Positions 48,552 to 56,663 of a DNA stretch of 64,000 nucleotides are shown here, one piece after another (the stretch's first letter is position 1; every line of letters starts with the position of its first letter). Position numbers and translations under genes: made by a program. This DNA is from JBBQCW01 sp038319025 (GTDB taxonomy: Bacteria > Actinomycetota > Thermoleophilia > Solirubrobacterales > Solirubrobacteraceae). Location: the NCBI GenBank assembly GCA_038319025.1, contig JBBQCW010000002.1, positions 189,198 to 253,197 on the forward strand. The letters run 5' to 3'. Below the pieces are notes generated by a model. That model worked only from the letters and a program-made list of their open reading frames with translations. It was not told where the DNA came from and did not search any database.

Positions 48552-50009
48552 TTACGTCGCGGCGGTGGTCTGCGGGCCGTCGGCCCCGTGCGCGATGCCG
48601 CCGTCGCTGGTCATGTCCTCCAGTTCGCGCCCCTTGGTCTCGGTCACGAACTTCTTGACGAAGAAAAACGAGATCAGGGCGAACCCCGCGTACAGGCCGT
48701 AGGCCAAGCCCAGCCCTACGTTCTTGAGCGGCGGGAATGTGGTGGACACGACGAAGTTGGCCACCCACTGCACCGCGACGGAAACCGACAGCGCCGTCGC
48801 GCGGATGTTGTTGGGGAACATCTCGCCCAGCAGCACCCACACGACCGGGCCCCACGACATCCCGAAGAACACGACGAAGAGGTTGGCGGCCACCAGCGCG
48901 ACGGGGCCGGCGATGGAGCCGAGTACCGGGTCACCGGACGAGTTGGTGCCGGCCGTGGCGAACATCAGCGCCATCGTGCCCAGCGAGGCCGTCATGCCGA
49001 CCGAGCCGATCAGCAGCAGCGGCTTGCGCCCGATCCGATCCACCGTGGCGATGGCGATAAAGGTCACCACGACGTTGGTCACCGAGGTGATCACGGTGAT
49101 CAGCAACGAGTCCGATTCCGAGAATCCGACGGCCTGCCACAGCACGCTGGAGTAGTAGAAGATCACGTTGATCCCGACGAACTGCTGGAGCGCCGACAGG
49201 CCCACGGCGATCCACACGATCGGCAGGATCTTCCCGCTCTCACCCTTCAGGTCCGACAGGTTCGGCTTGCTGGAACTGATCGTGGCGCGGATCGTGGCGA
49301 TCTTGCCTTCGGCGTCCTGCTCGCCCATGCCGTGCAGCACGTGTGCGGCTTCGGCGTCCAGCCCTTTCATCACCAGGAATCGTGGCGACCGGGGGATCAC
49401 GACAGCCCCGATGCCGTAGATGACCGCGGGGATCGCCTCGGAGAAGAACATCCAGCGCCACGCCTCCAGGCCCCAGGCGAAGTCGGCGCTGGCCGAGCCC
49501 GCGATCTCCGCGATCGCGTAGTCGACGAGCAGCGCTACGAAGATGCCGATCACGATCGCCAGCTGCTGCATCGAGCCAAGTCGCCCGCGGATGTCGGCGG
49601 GCGCGATCTCCGCGATGTAGGCGGGGGTGACGACGCTGGCGATGCCGACCCCGACGCCGCCCATGATCCGCCAGAAGATGAGGATCTCGAGGCCGCTGGA
49701 CAGGCCGGAGCCGATCGAGCTGATCAGGAACAGCAGCGCGGCAACCTGCATCATCCGCACGCGGCTGAAGCGGTCCGCCAGCGGTCCGGCGTACCAAGCA
49801 CCGACGGCCGACCCGAGCAGCGCGGAGGACACCGCGAACCCGAGCGCACCGGCGCTGGCGTTGAACTGATCCTGGATGGCACCGACCGCGCCATTGATGA
49901 CGGCGGTGTCGTACCCGAACAGGAAGCCGCCCATGGCTGCGACGCAGGTGATCAAGAAGATCCTGCGTCGGCCGGCTGCTTCGCTCGCAATCTCCTCGGC
50001 GCCGCTCAC
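48552..50009 (-). CDS. Major facilitator superfamily sugar porter
   Basis: A 485-residue proton/sugar symporter-type transporter with 12 predicted helices. Sugar-porter motifs: GYDTAVINGAVGA near helix 1, PLADRFSRVRMM between helices 2 and 3, PRSPRFLVMKG at the end of helix 6, QQFVGINVIFYYSS in helix 7 and DRIGRKPLLLIG between 8 and 9. These match the xylose/galactose/glucose porter group. GTG start; -10 TAGGTT ends 6 bp before it. No sugar-catabolic operon is adjacent; a GH1 beta-glucosidase lies about 2 kb away on the other strand and could supply substrate. Confidence 0.93.
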   Translation of the reverse strand: MSGAEEIASEAAGRRRIFLITCVAAMGGFLFGYDTAVINGAVGAIQDQFNASAGALGFAVSSALLGSAVGAWYAGPLADRFSRVRMMQVAALLFLISSIGSGLSSGLEILIFWRIMGGVGVGIASVVTPAYIAEIAPADIRGRLGSMQQLAIVIGIFVALLVDYAIAEIAGSASADFAWGLEAWRWMFFSEAIPAVIYGIGAVVIPRSPRFLVMKGLDAEAAHVLHGMGEQDAEGKIATIRATISSSKPNLSDLKGESGKILPIVWIAVGLSALQQFVGINVIFYYSSVLWQAVGFSESDSLLITVITSVTNVVVTFIAIATVDRIGRKPLLLIGSVGMTASLGTMALMFATAGTNSSGDPVLGSIAGPVALVAANLFVVFFGMSWGPVVWVLLGEMFPNNIRATALSVSVAVQWVANFVVSTTFPPLKNVGLGLAYGLYAGFALISFFFVKKFVTETKGRELEDMTSDGGIAHGADGPQTTAAT

Positions 50010-50015
50010 CTGACA

Positions 50016-50021
50016 AACCTA
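50016..50021 (-). promoter_or_regulatory. -10 box of the sugar porter gene (leaderless)
   Basis: TAGGTT on the minus strand ends 6 bp before the GTG start. Confidence 0.5.
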
Positions 50022-50096
50022 CATCGGTCGCACGACACCGGGGAAATTCCGCCGTCACGGGCGGGATCAGGTCCTGCGCCGTGCCACACTGCGCCC

Positions 50097-51590
50097 ATCA
50101 CCGCTTCGAAACCCCGCCCCTCCTTGGTAGGCCGTGTCCGCGGCTGGCTGCGTCGCCTCCCGATCCGGATCAAGCTCGCGCTGGCGTTCGCCGGCGTGAT
50201 GGCGGTGGCGCTCACGGGCCTGTCGGTGTATCTGTACTCCGACTTCAAGAGTGGGTTGGACGACAACATCAACGGTGCGCTTCGCGCCCAGGCCGACACC
50301 CTGTCGGGCGTCGTACAGGACAACGGCGTCACGGCGGTGCGCACGGCGCCGCTGCGATTCACCAGCAAGGTGACGGGGTTCGCTCAGCTGATCGGCGCCA
50401 ACGGCGAAGTGGTGGCGGCGACGCCTCAGGCTGAAGGCGCACGCCTGCTGACGGATGCCGAATTGAGCCAGGCCCGCACCAGCGACGTGATGACGCGACG
50501 CCGGGGCCTACCGCACATCGGCAAGTCCAACCGCATCTTTGCGCGAGCTATTCCCGGGACCGAATACGTGGTCGCCGTCGGGCGACCGTTGAAGGACCGC
50601 CAGCGGGTGATCAACCTCTTCCTGGCCGGCCTGTTCGTCGGCATCCCGATCTGTTTGCTCCTCGCGTCGTTCGCCGGGTACGGGGTCGCGGCGCTCGCCT
50701 TGCGACCCGTGGACCGAATGCGCGAACGGGCGGAGGTGCTTTCGACCGCCGAGCCGGGCGCCCGCCTGCCGGTGCCTCAGACCCGCGATGAGATCTCCGC
50801 CCTGGGCGAGTCGCTGAACGCGATGATCGACCGATTGGAACGCGCGTTCACCGAGGAACGGGCCGTCAACACCTCGGCCCGCAGCGAACTCGGTCCGCCG
50901 CTGGCGTTGCTCAAGACCCAGTTGGACGATGCTCTACGCAACGACGCGCCACCAGAGGAACTGGAGGCGGCGCTGCGCACGGCGGCAGAGGAGACAGACC
51001 GCCTTTCGCGACTCGCCGACGACCTGCTGACGGTCACCCGCGCCGACCAGGGCCGGATGCCCGTCCATCTGCATCCGGTCGACGTCTCCGATCTCATCGC
51101 GCACGCGGCCGAGCGCGTGCGCGGGCGCATGAGCGACGCGGGCCGCGAGTTGGAGGTCGTGCGTCAGGACGGTCGCATCGCCCAAGCGGACGCGGCCTGG
51201 GTCTCTCAGGCGTTGGACAACATGCTCGACAACGCCATTCTCTACGGCGACGGGCGCGTGCGCGCCTTTACCCAGGTGCGCGAGGACGACCTCGCCGTGC
51301 ACGTGACGGATGAAGGCGAGGGGTTCCCGCCCGAGTTCCTGCCGCGGGCGTTCCAGCGCTTCAGCCGCGCGAACCCCGAGCAGGGGCGCGGCGGAGCCGG
51401 CTTCGGGCTGGCCATCGTCGACGCGGTCGCTCACGCGCACGGCGGCAAGCGGGGCGCGGAGAACTCGATGCTCGGCGGCGCCGACGTGTGGTTCACCCTG
51501 CCGCTGGCCTCGCAGCCCGTGAGCGCGGTCGGCCCCGTCGGCGCCGCGGGCGATGCGCCCGGCGGCGGCCGCGGCGACCCGCGCGCCTGA
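50097..51590 (+). CDS. Degenerate membrane sensor histidine kinase lacking the phospho-accepting His
   Basis: About 497 residues. TM1 is about 24-45, an extracytoplasmic sensor follows, TM2 is about 185-207, then HAMP, a HisKA-like helix pair and a HATPase domain with N box NMLDNAILYGDG, G1 DEGEGFPPE and G2 GGAGFGLAIV. At the H box the sequence is SARSELGPPLALLK: Ser263 replaces the His of the usual SHELRTPLALLK. No ATG, GTG or TTG is found in frame at the expected N-terminus; the listed start is an ATC at the position where relatives start (ITASKPRPS), 6 bp after CACACT. A TTG at 50124 is the fallback. It may be inactive as a kinase or act only as phosphatase or scaffold. Confidence 0.75.
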   Translation: MTASKPRPSLVGRVRGWLRRLPIRIKLALAFAGVMAVALTGLSVYLYSDFKSGLDDNINGALRAQADTLSGVVQDNGVTAVRTAPLRFTSKVTGFAQLIGANGEVVAATPQAEGARLLTDAELSQARTSDVMTRRRGLPHIGKSNRIFARAIPGTEYVVAVGRPLKDRQRVINLFLAGLFVGIPICLLLASFAGYGVAALALRPVDRMRERAEVLSTAEPGARLPVPQTRDEISALGESLNAMIDRLERAFTEERAVNTSARSELGPPLALLKTQLDDALRNDAPPEELEAALRTAAEETDRLSRLADDLLTVTRADQGRMPVHLHPVDVSDLIAHAAERVRGRMSDAGRELEVVRQDGRIAQADAAWVSQALDNMLDNAILYGDGRVRAFTQVREDDLAVHVTDEGEGFPPEFLPRAFQRFSRANPEQGRGGAGFGLAIVDAVAHAHGGKRGAENSMLGGADVWFTLPLASQPVSAVGPVGAAGDAPGGGRGDPRA

Positions 51591-51908
51591 TCAGGGCGGG
51601 CCTGCCTGGACCAGCGTCCGCAGGCGGGCGACGGCCGTGGTGAGAACGGCCGCATCGGCGTCGGGGCGAGACAGCGCGTGCTCGATGCCCCTGGCGATCT
51701 CGGTGCCTTCGGGCAGGCCGAACGTACCGAGGGAGCCCGCGAGCTTGTGGGCCTCGGTGGTCGCCTCGCTGCGTTGCGCATCGTCCAGCGCACGGGCCGC
51801 GAGCGCCGCGACGGCACCCTCGACCACGCCGACCCGACCGAGCAGCCGCGTCTGCGAGCGCGCCCAAATCGCCGCGATGGCGGCGCGGTCCTCCTCGTCC
51901 TCGGTCAT
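51591..51908 (-). CDS. Histidine phosphotransfer (HPt) domain protein
   Basis: A 105-residue single-domain HPt. The phospho-accepting His54 lies in TTEAHKLAGSLGTFG, which matches HxxKGSxxxxG-type helices, and the flanking regions are Ala-rich helices of a four-helix bundle. It would relay phosphate between receivers. Its stop codon abuts the stop of the degenerate histidine kinase with no gap, tail to tail. The receivers at 13313 and in the 56664 fusion are possible partners. The start is the ATG of MTEDEEDRAA; upstream extension is Arg/Pro-rich and not coding. Confidence 0.85.
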   Translation of the reverse strand: MTEDEEDRAAIAAIWARSQTRLLGRVGVVEGAVAALAARALDDAQRSEATTEAHKLAGSLGTFGLPEGTEIARGIEHALSRPDADAAVLTTAVARLRTLVQAGPP

Positions 51909-51969
51909 GGGTTGGAGCCTACGCGGGCGCCGCCGGCGCCGGTTGCCGCGGGCGCCGCCGGCGACCGAG

Positions 51970-52006
51970 CCCCACCTGAGTCCCGCTGAGCGGGATCGAG
52001 GTGGGG
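51970..52006. repeat. Nested double-stem palindrome (intergenic hairpin family, copy D)
   Basis: Outer arms CCCCACCT (51970-51977) and AGGTGGGG (51999-52006), a 3x3 internal loop GAG/TCG, and inner arms TCCCGCT/AGCGGGA around one G. It lies between divergently transcribed genes, where a terminator is not expected. Confidence 0.7.
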
Positions 52007-52038
52007 ATCGACGACCCGTGACCGCCCCGGCCGGGTCC

Positions 52039-52079
52039 AGTGCCACGGAATGCCCGGTCAGCGGGCCGATGGTGGCACT
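52039..52079. repeat. Nested double-stem palindrome (intergenic hairpin family, copy B)
   Basis: Outer arms AGTGCCAC (52039-52046) and GTGGCACT (52072-52079), inner arms GCCCG (52052-52056) and CGGGC (52062-52066). The left side TCCAGTGCCACgGAATGCCCG is nearly identical to the copy at 35443. It is 32 bp from copy D in the same divergent gap. Confidence 0.72.
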
Positions 52080-52138
52080 CGGCCTGAGAACCGGCCCAGG
52101 CGCCCCGGGCCGCCCGCCGCGCCCGGGGCGCGGCCGTC

Positions 52139-52144
52139 TACCAT
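52139..52144 (+). promoter_or_regulatory. -10 box of the beta-glucosidase gene (leaderless)
   Basis: TACCAT ends 6 bp before the ATG; it lies just downstream of two nested palindromes. Confidence 0.45.
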
Positions 52145-52150
52145 CGAGCC

Positions 52151-53773
52151 ATGTCCCTCCCGTCCCTTCGCCGCGCCGCGTGCGTTTGCGCCCTCGCCGC
52201 GCTCGTGCTCACCACCGGCGCCTCGAGCGCGGTCGCTGGGCCTGCGCCCGCGCCGTTCCCCAGGGGTTTCCTGTGGGGCGTGGCCACCAGCGCCTTCCAG
52301 ACCGAGGCAGGTCAGGGCAAGAACGTCGACCGGCGCGCCGACTGGTTCACCTGGACGCACGACGCCGCCAACATCGCCGACAGGCACGTGACGGACGACA
52401 AGGTGGAGAACGGCCCCGGCGACTACGCCCGTTACAAGCAGGACGTAGATCTCGCCCACACCGGCATCGGCGCCAACGCCTACCGCTTCTCGGTCGAATG
52501 GAGCCGCATATTCCCGCGCTCCACAGCGAGCGTGAAGACCAAGGGAACAACGGTGACGCTCGCCGACCTGAAGCGTTTGGACCACCTCGCCGACCAGTCC
52601 GCTGTCCGCCACTACGCGGCCGTCCTGCAGCGCATCCACCAGAACGGGATGACCCCGTTCCTGACGCTCAACCACTTCACCCTTCCCACCTGGCTGCACG
52701 ATCCGATCGCCACGCGGGACGCCCTCGCCGGCATCGGCACCGACGCGGCGCTGCCGAAGCTGGCCAAGGGCGGCTGGCTGAACACGAGCACGGTGGCCGA
52801 GTTCCGCAAGTACGCCGCTTATCTGGCCTGGAAGTACGGCAAGCAGGTGCGCCTCTGGTCTCCGCTGAACGAGCCGATGGTCGTGGCCGTCAACGGGTAC
52901 GTGAACGTTGCGGGGGCTTTCGCCGGCTGGTTCCCGCCCGGTGCCGACAGCTACGCCGCCGCGATTCGCGTGGTGCTCAACCTCGTCGCCGCCAACCGCG
53001 CGGCGTACGACCAGATCCACCGCTGGGACCGCTCCGCGAGCGTCGGCCTGGTGCAGAACATGATCGGCTTCACCCCCGCCGACCCGGCGAAGCCCGTTGA
53101 TGTCGCCGCCACCGATCACGCCGACTACCTGTTCAACCGCCTCTTCTTGGACGCCGCCGTCAAGGGCATCAGTGACACCAACGCCAACGAGATCGTGGAC
53201 CCGGGCGAACGCAACGCCAAGAACGCGAACAAGGCCGACTTCATCGGCGTCAACTACTACTTCCGCGGGCGCGTAACCGGGCTGGGCACAGCGATCTCGA
53301 CCAGCATCCCGATCCTGGACTTCCTGCCCGCCACGGGCTACCGCACCGCGCTGGCGCCGACGGCGGCTCTCTGCCCCACGACGTGCAGCGACTTCGGGTC
53401 AGAGATCTACCCGGCAGGATTCGCCCAGGCGCTGCGGGAGGCCGGGGCGTACGGCAAGCCGATGTACATCACCGAGAACGGGATGGCGGACGCCACCGAC
53501 GCGCAACGCCCGCAGTTCCTGATGGACCACCTGCGGGTGGTCCAGACGGCGATCACCCAGGAGCATCTGCCGATCCGAGGTTACTTTCAGTGGTCGCCCA
53601 CTGACAACTTCGAATGGTCCAGCGGATACCTGCCGAAGTTCGGCCTCTCCTCGTTCGACCCCGTGACCCTCAAGCGCACGCTGCGCCCGGCGAGCGTGAA
53701 GGTGTTCAAGGATTCCGCGAAGGCCGACGCGCTCACGTCAGCGTTGCAGGCGCAGTACCCAGCCACTCCCTAG
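52151..53773 (+). CDS. Secreted glycoside hydrolase family 1 beta-glycosidase
   Basis: A 540-residue GH1 enzyme with a signal peptide (about 1-29, ending SSAVAG). The acid/base Glu241 is in WSPLNEPMVV and the nucleophile Glu442 in PMYITENGMAD, and FLWGVATSAFQTEAG near the N-terminus is the family signature. Most GH1 enzymes are cytoplasmic; an exported form is less usual. An insertion of about 30 residues (about 390-420, with LCPTTCSDF likely forming a disulfide) fits an extracellular location. It would release glucose or galactose from beta-glycosides for uptake by the nearby sugar porter. Confidence 0.92.
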   Translation: MSLPSLRRAACVCALAALVLTTGASSAVAGPAPAPFPRGFLWGVATSAFQTEAGQGKNVDRRADWFTWTHDAANIADRHVTDDKVENGPGDYARYKQDVDLAHTGIGANAYRFSVEWSRIFPRSTASVKTKGTTVTLADLKRLDHLADQSAVRHYAAVLQRIHQNGMTPFLTLNHFTLPTWLHDPIATRDALAGIGTDAALPKLAKGGWLNTSTVAEFRKYAAYLAWKYGKQVRLWSPLNEPMVVAVNGYVNVAGAFAGWFPPGADSYAAAIRVVLNLVAANRAAYDQIHRWDRSASVGLVQNMIGFTPADPAKPVDVAATDHADYLFNRLFLDAAVKGISDTNANEIVDPGERNAKNANKADFIGVNYYFRGRVTGLGTAISTSIPILDFLPATGYRTALAPTAALCPTTCSDFGSEIYPAGFAQALREAGAYGKPMYITENGMADATDAQRPQFLMDHLRVVQTAITQEHLPIRGYFQWSPTDNFEWSSGYLPKFGLSSFDPVTLKRTLRPASVKVFKDSAKADALTSALQAQYPATP

Positions 53774-53797
53774 CACGGCACCCGCGGCGCCCGCGTC

Positions 53798-54340
53798 CTA
53801 GAGCCAGCGTGCCGGGATGGGCAGGTGGTTGCGCACGCGCACGAAGGCTCGCTCGGCGGTGGTCAGGGCGTTGAGGTTGTCGAACCCGCGGAGGGCGGCC
53901 GGCGCCAGGGCTATCTCCGTAAGGCCGGCGGTCATGTACTCCTCCCGGGTCTTGGACCGGTAGGCCGCGGCCCCCACGCGCCCCAGGTACCGCAGCGCCA
54001 ACTCGTCATCCATGACGCCCGGGGCCAGCGCCGTCAGCGTCACCTCGCCATCGGCGATCACCGCGCGGTAGGGAGATGCCTCATCCTGAATGGTGATGCA
54101 TACGCGCGGGTCGCGGGTCAGCGCGCGCGCCTTCGGGCTGCCGGTGACCGTGGTCATCACGAAGCGCGCCCCGTCGACCGAGTACCAGATGGGTGCCTGC
54201 CCCGGCCGGCCGTCGGCGCGGCGATAGCCGAGCACGGCGATCCGCGGCGCGGCCAGGAAGCGGTCGACGGTGCCGGGCGCGAACGCCGGTTGCCCGCCCA
54301 GGGCTTGGAAGGGGAGCTGGGACATGCGGGTGGCCGTCAT
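53798..54340 (-). CDS. Pyridoxamine 5'-phosphate oxidase-fold (split-barrel flavin/F420) protein
   Basis: A 180-residue split-barrel protein. The pattern TVDRFLAAPRIAVLGYRRADGRP, APIWYSVDGARFVMTT, GSPKARALTRDPRVCITI and YRAVIADGEVTL is that of the PPOX-class FMN or F420-dependent enzymes. Such proteins reduce or oxidise flavin- or F420-linked substrates. It is probably cytosolic and dimeric. The start MTATRMSQLPFQ is used because the frame further upstream overlaps the divergent helicase gene. Cofactor choice cannot be read with certainty. Confidence 0.82.
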   Translation of the reverse strand: MTATRMSQLPFQALGGQPAFAPGTVDRFLAAPRIAVLGYRRADGRPGQAPIWYSVDGARFVMTTVTGSPKARALTRDPRVCITIQDEASPYRAVIADGEVTLTALAPGVMDDELALRYLGRVGAAAYRSKTREEYMTAGLTEIALAPAALRGFDNLNALTTAERAFVRVRNHLPIPARWL

Positions 54341-54370
54341 GGCCACAGCCTCTCCTACCCCCGCATCGAT

Positions 54371-54407
54371 TGCCACATCCTGCCCGCTGAGCGGGCACGT
54401 CATGGCA
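54371..54407. repeat. Nested double-stem palindrome (intergenic hairpin family, copy C)
   Basis: The inner part TGCCCGCTGAGCGGGCA (54381-54397) is a perfect palindrome with a single central G. Outer arms TGCCA (54371-54375) and TGGCA (54403-54407) match the outer arms of copies A and B, and the right flank CTCGACCTGGG resembles theirs. It lies between divergent genes. Confidence 0.7.
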
Positions 54408-54490
54408 CTCGACCTGGGAGGTGCGCTCGGCCGCGGGGTGCCCGGCAAGAGGCAGGGCGCACGCGCGCGCCCGCTACCGTTGACCGCCGC

Positions 54491-56653
54491 ATGGATCTCG
54501 CTCCCCACCGTCCCAACGTCGAACTGCGCGACGGTCCGGGTGGCGATCAGATCGTGGTCCTGAGCTTTCCGTACGACCCGCACATCGTGAACGTGGTGCG
54601 CGGCATCCCCAGCCGCCAGTTCGATTGGGATCGCAAGGAATGGTGGGCCCCGGTGGATGACTGGGCCGGCGTCCATGTGGCCGACGTGCTCGACCGCTTT
54701 CCTGAGCTGAGCGCCTCCGACCATGTGACCGAGTGGCTGGCCTCGATCCAACGGCGCTGGGTGGGACACGTGAGCACCACTCGGCACGACGGGCGCGGCC
54801 ACCTCGTTCTGCGCACCCGTGCGGGCCGGATCCCCCCGGTGCTGGCTGACGAAGCCGTCGCGCGCGAGGACGGAGCGCTGCTCGTGCCCATCACCGCCGC
54901 CGCGGCCGCCGAGCTCCGAGCGCAGCGCTCGGCCCGCCTGGACAGCGCCGCGGATCGCTGCCTCGCGATGGTGGAAATGGGGATCGACCCCCCGCCCGCC
55001 CAGCTCGCCCTCGAACAGGCCGGCGGCCACGACGACCTGCGCCTGGACGTTCTCTGGGATCCGGAGATCGGCCGGGCTTTCGAGCAGCTACCGGGCGCCG
55101 CAGGCGGCCGCCGACTTCCCGTCGATCCGTGGCTCGTCCCGCGCCTCGACGCGTTCATGGCGCTGCACGAGGTCACCTGCACGCCGCCCGCCCGTGCCGT
55201 CCTGGAAGGGCTGCGCGAGGAGCACGACCGCGCGGCGGAGACGGTGCGCCGCTCGCAAGCCACCGGCGCCGAGCCGATCGACGCCGTCGCCGCCGTGCTC
55301 GGCGGCGAACTTGAGCCGTTCCAGTGGGCCGGCGTGCGGTACGTCCTGGAGGCGCGCCGAGCGTTCCTGGCCGACGAGCAGGGCTTGGGCAAGACGGTCG
55401 AAGCGCTGGCCGCGTTGGAGGCCGACGACGCCTACCCGGCGATAGTCGTCTGCCCCGCCGCGCTGAAGCTCAACTGGGAGCGCGAGGCGACCAAGTGGCT
55501 CCCGCACCGCACGGTCGCGGTGATCTCCGGTCGGGTGGCCGTGCCTCCCGCGGGCGACATCACGATCGTCAACTACGAGATCGTCGCCGCCCACCACGCC
55601 CAACTCGCTCGCCGCAAGCCGCGCGCGCTGATCGTCGACGAATCGCACTACGTGAAGAACCCGCAGGCCAAGCGCACCCAAGCGGTGAGGCGGCTGGCGC
55701 GCAGCGTCACCGAGGACGGGATGCGCCTGGCCCTGACCGGGACACCCGTGCTGAACCACGCCGACGAGCTGATCGCCCAGTTACGGGTGATCGGGCGCTT
55801 GGAGGACTTTGGCTCGGGTGCCCGCTTCTCGCGCCAGTTCCGCGGCGAGCTGAGCGAGGAGCGCCTGCATTGGCACCTGCGCCGGCGCTGCTTCGTGCGC
55901 CGCCACAAGGCCGACGTGCTGCCCCAGCTTCCGGCCAAGCGGCAGGTCGTCGTGCCGATCGCGCTGACCAACACGCGCGAGTACCGCGTGGCCGAGAAGG
56001 ACGTGATCGACTGGCTGCGCGAGCAGCCGCTCGATCTCGCCGAACTGGATGCACGCATCGCCGCCACGCTGCGCGCGGAGCGTCTCGCTCAGCTCGGGGT
56101 GCTCCAGCGCTTGGCCGCCCGCGGCAAGTTGCATGGCGCGCTGACCTGGATCCATGACTTCCTGGCCTCCGGCGAGGCGCTCGTGGTGTTCGCCCGTCAC
56201 CGGGAGGTGCAGGAAGCCGTGGCCGAGCGCTTCCCCGACGCGCTGCACCTGCTGGGCCGCGACTCGCCGGCGGCGCGCGAAGCTTCCATCGCCGCGTTTC
56301 AACAGCCCGACGGCCCGCAGCTGATCGTCTGCGCCACCCGCGTGGCCGCTCAGGGCATCACCCTCACGCGGGCCTCCAACGTCGCCTTTCTGGAACTCGA
56401 GTGGACTCCGGCGATGCACGACCAGGCCGAGGACCGCTGTCACCGCATCGGCCAGCGCGACGCCGTGACGGCCTGGTACCTGCTGGCGGCCGACACGATC
56501 GACGAGACGATGGCGGCGCTGATCGCCCGCAAGCGCGAGATCGTCGCCGCCGTCACCGAGGGCCGTGCCCCGGAAGACGTCGGCCTGGTGGAAGGCGTCG
56601 TGCGCGCGTTGCGCGATGGAACGCCGTTCTCCCATCTGCGCCCGGTCGCGTAG
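54491..56653 (+). CDS. SNF2-family DNA-dependent ATPase (SMARCAL1/HARP-like)
   Basis: A 720-residue superfamily 2 ATPase. Motif I is DEQGLGKTVEAL (295-306), motif II DESHYVKN (383-390), motif III LALTGTP, and the C-terminal RecA domain has GITLTRASNVAFLELEW and motif VI HRIGQRDAV. The N-terminal region contains PHIVNVVRGIPSRQFDWDRK and EWWAPVDDW, resembling the HARP-like region of SMARCAL1 that binds fork DNA. In bacteria such orphan SNF2 proteins may remodel branched DNA or remove proteins from DNA. No restriction or phage-defence partner gene is adjacent. Start ATG with a TACCGT hexamer 10 bp upstream. Confidence 0.88.
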   Translation: MDLAPHRPNVELRDGPGGDQIVVLSFPYDPHIVNVVRGIPSRQFDWDRKEWWAPVDDWAGVHVADVLDRFPELSASDHVTEWLASIQRRWVGHVSTTRHDGRGHLVLRTRAGRIPPVLADEAVAREDGALLVPITAAAAAELRAQRSARLDSAADRCLAMVEMGIDPPPAQLALEQAGGHDDLRLDVLWDPEIGRAFEQLPGAAGGRRLPVDPWLVPRLDAFMALHEVTCTPPARAVLEGLREEHDRAAETVRRSQATGAEPIDAVAAVLGGELEPFQWAGVRYVLEARRAFLADEQGLGKTVEALAALEADDAYPAIVVCPAALKLNWEREATKWLPHRTVAVISGRVAVPPAGDITIVNYEIVAAHHAQLARRKPRALIVDESHYVKNPQAKRTQAVRRLARSVTEDGMRLALTGTPVLNHADELIAQLRVIGRLEDFGSGARFSRQFRGELSEERLHWHLRRRCFVRRHKADVLPQLPAKRQVVVPIALTNTREYRVAEKDVIDWLREQPLDLAELDARIAATLRAERLAQLGVLQRLAARGKLHGALTWIHDFLASGEALVVFARHREVQEAVAERFPDALHLLGRDSPAAREASIAAFQQPDGPQLIVCATRVAAQGITLTRASNVAFLELEWTPAMHDQAEDRCHRIGQRDAVTAWYLLAADTIDETMAALIARKREIVAAVTEGRAPEDVGLVEGVVRALRDGTPFSHLRPVA

Positions 56654-56656
56654 GGT
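56651..56656 (+). promoter_or_regulatory. -10 box of the receiver-PIG-L operon (leaderless)
   Basis: TAGGGT ends 7 bp before the GTG start, overlapping the stop codon of the SNF2 gene (TAG). It indicates a separate transcription start for the five-gene operon. Confidence 0.55.
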
Positions 56657-56663
56657 CCGGCGG

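Noticed and set aside
48588..50096. A long N-terminal extension of the degenerate kinase frame
   Set aside because: It is antisense to the sugar porter and His/Arg/Asp-rich; the kinase begins near 50097.
52058..53119. A 353-codon frame antisense to the beta-glucosidase
   Set aside because: Covers the GH1 signal peptide and acid/base region in antisense and has no domain features.
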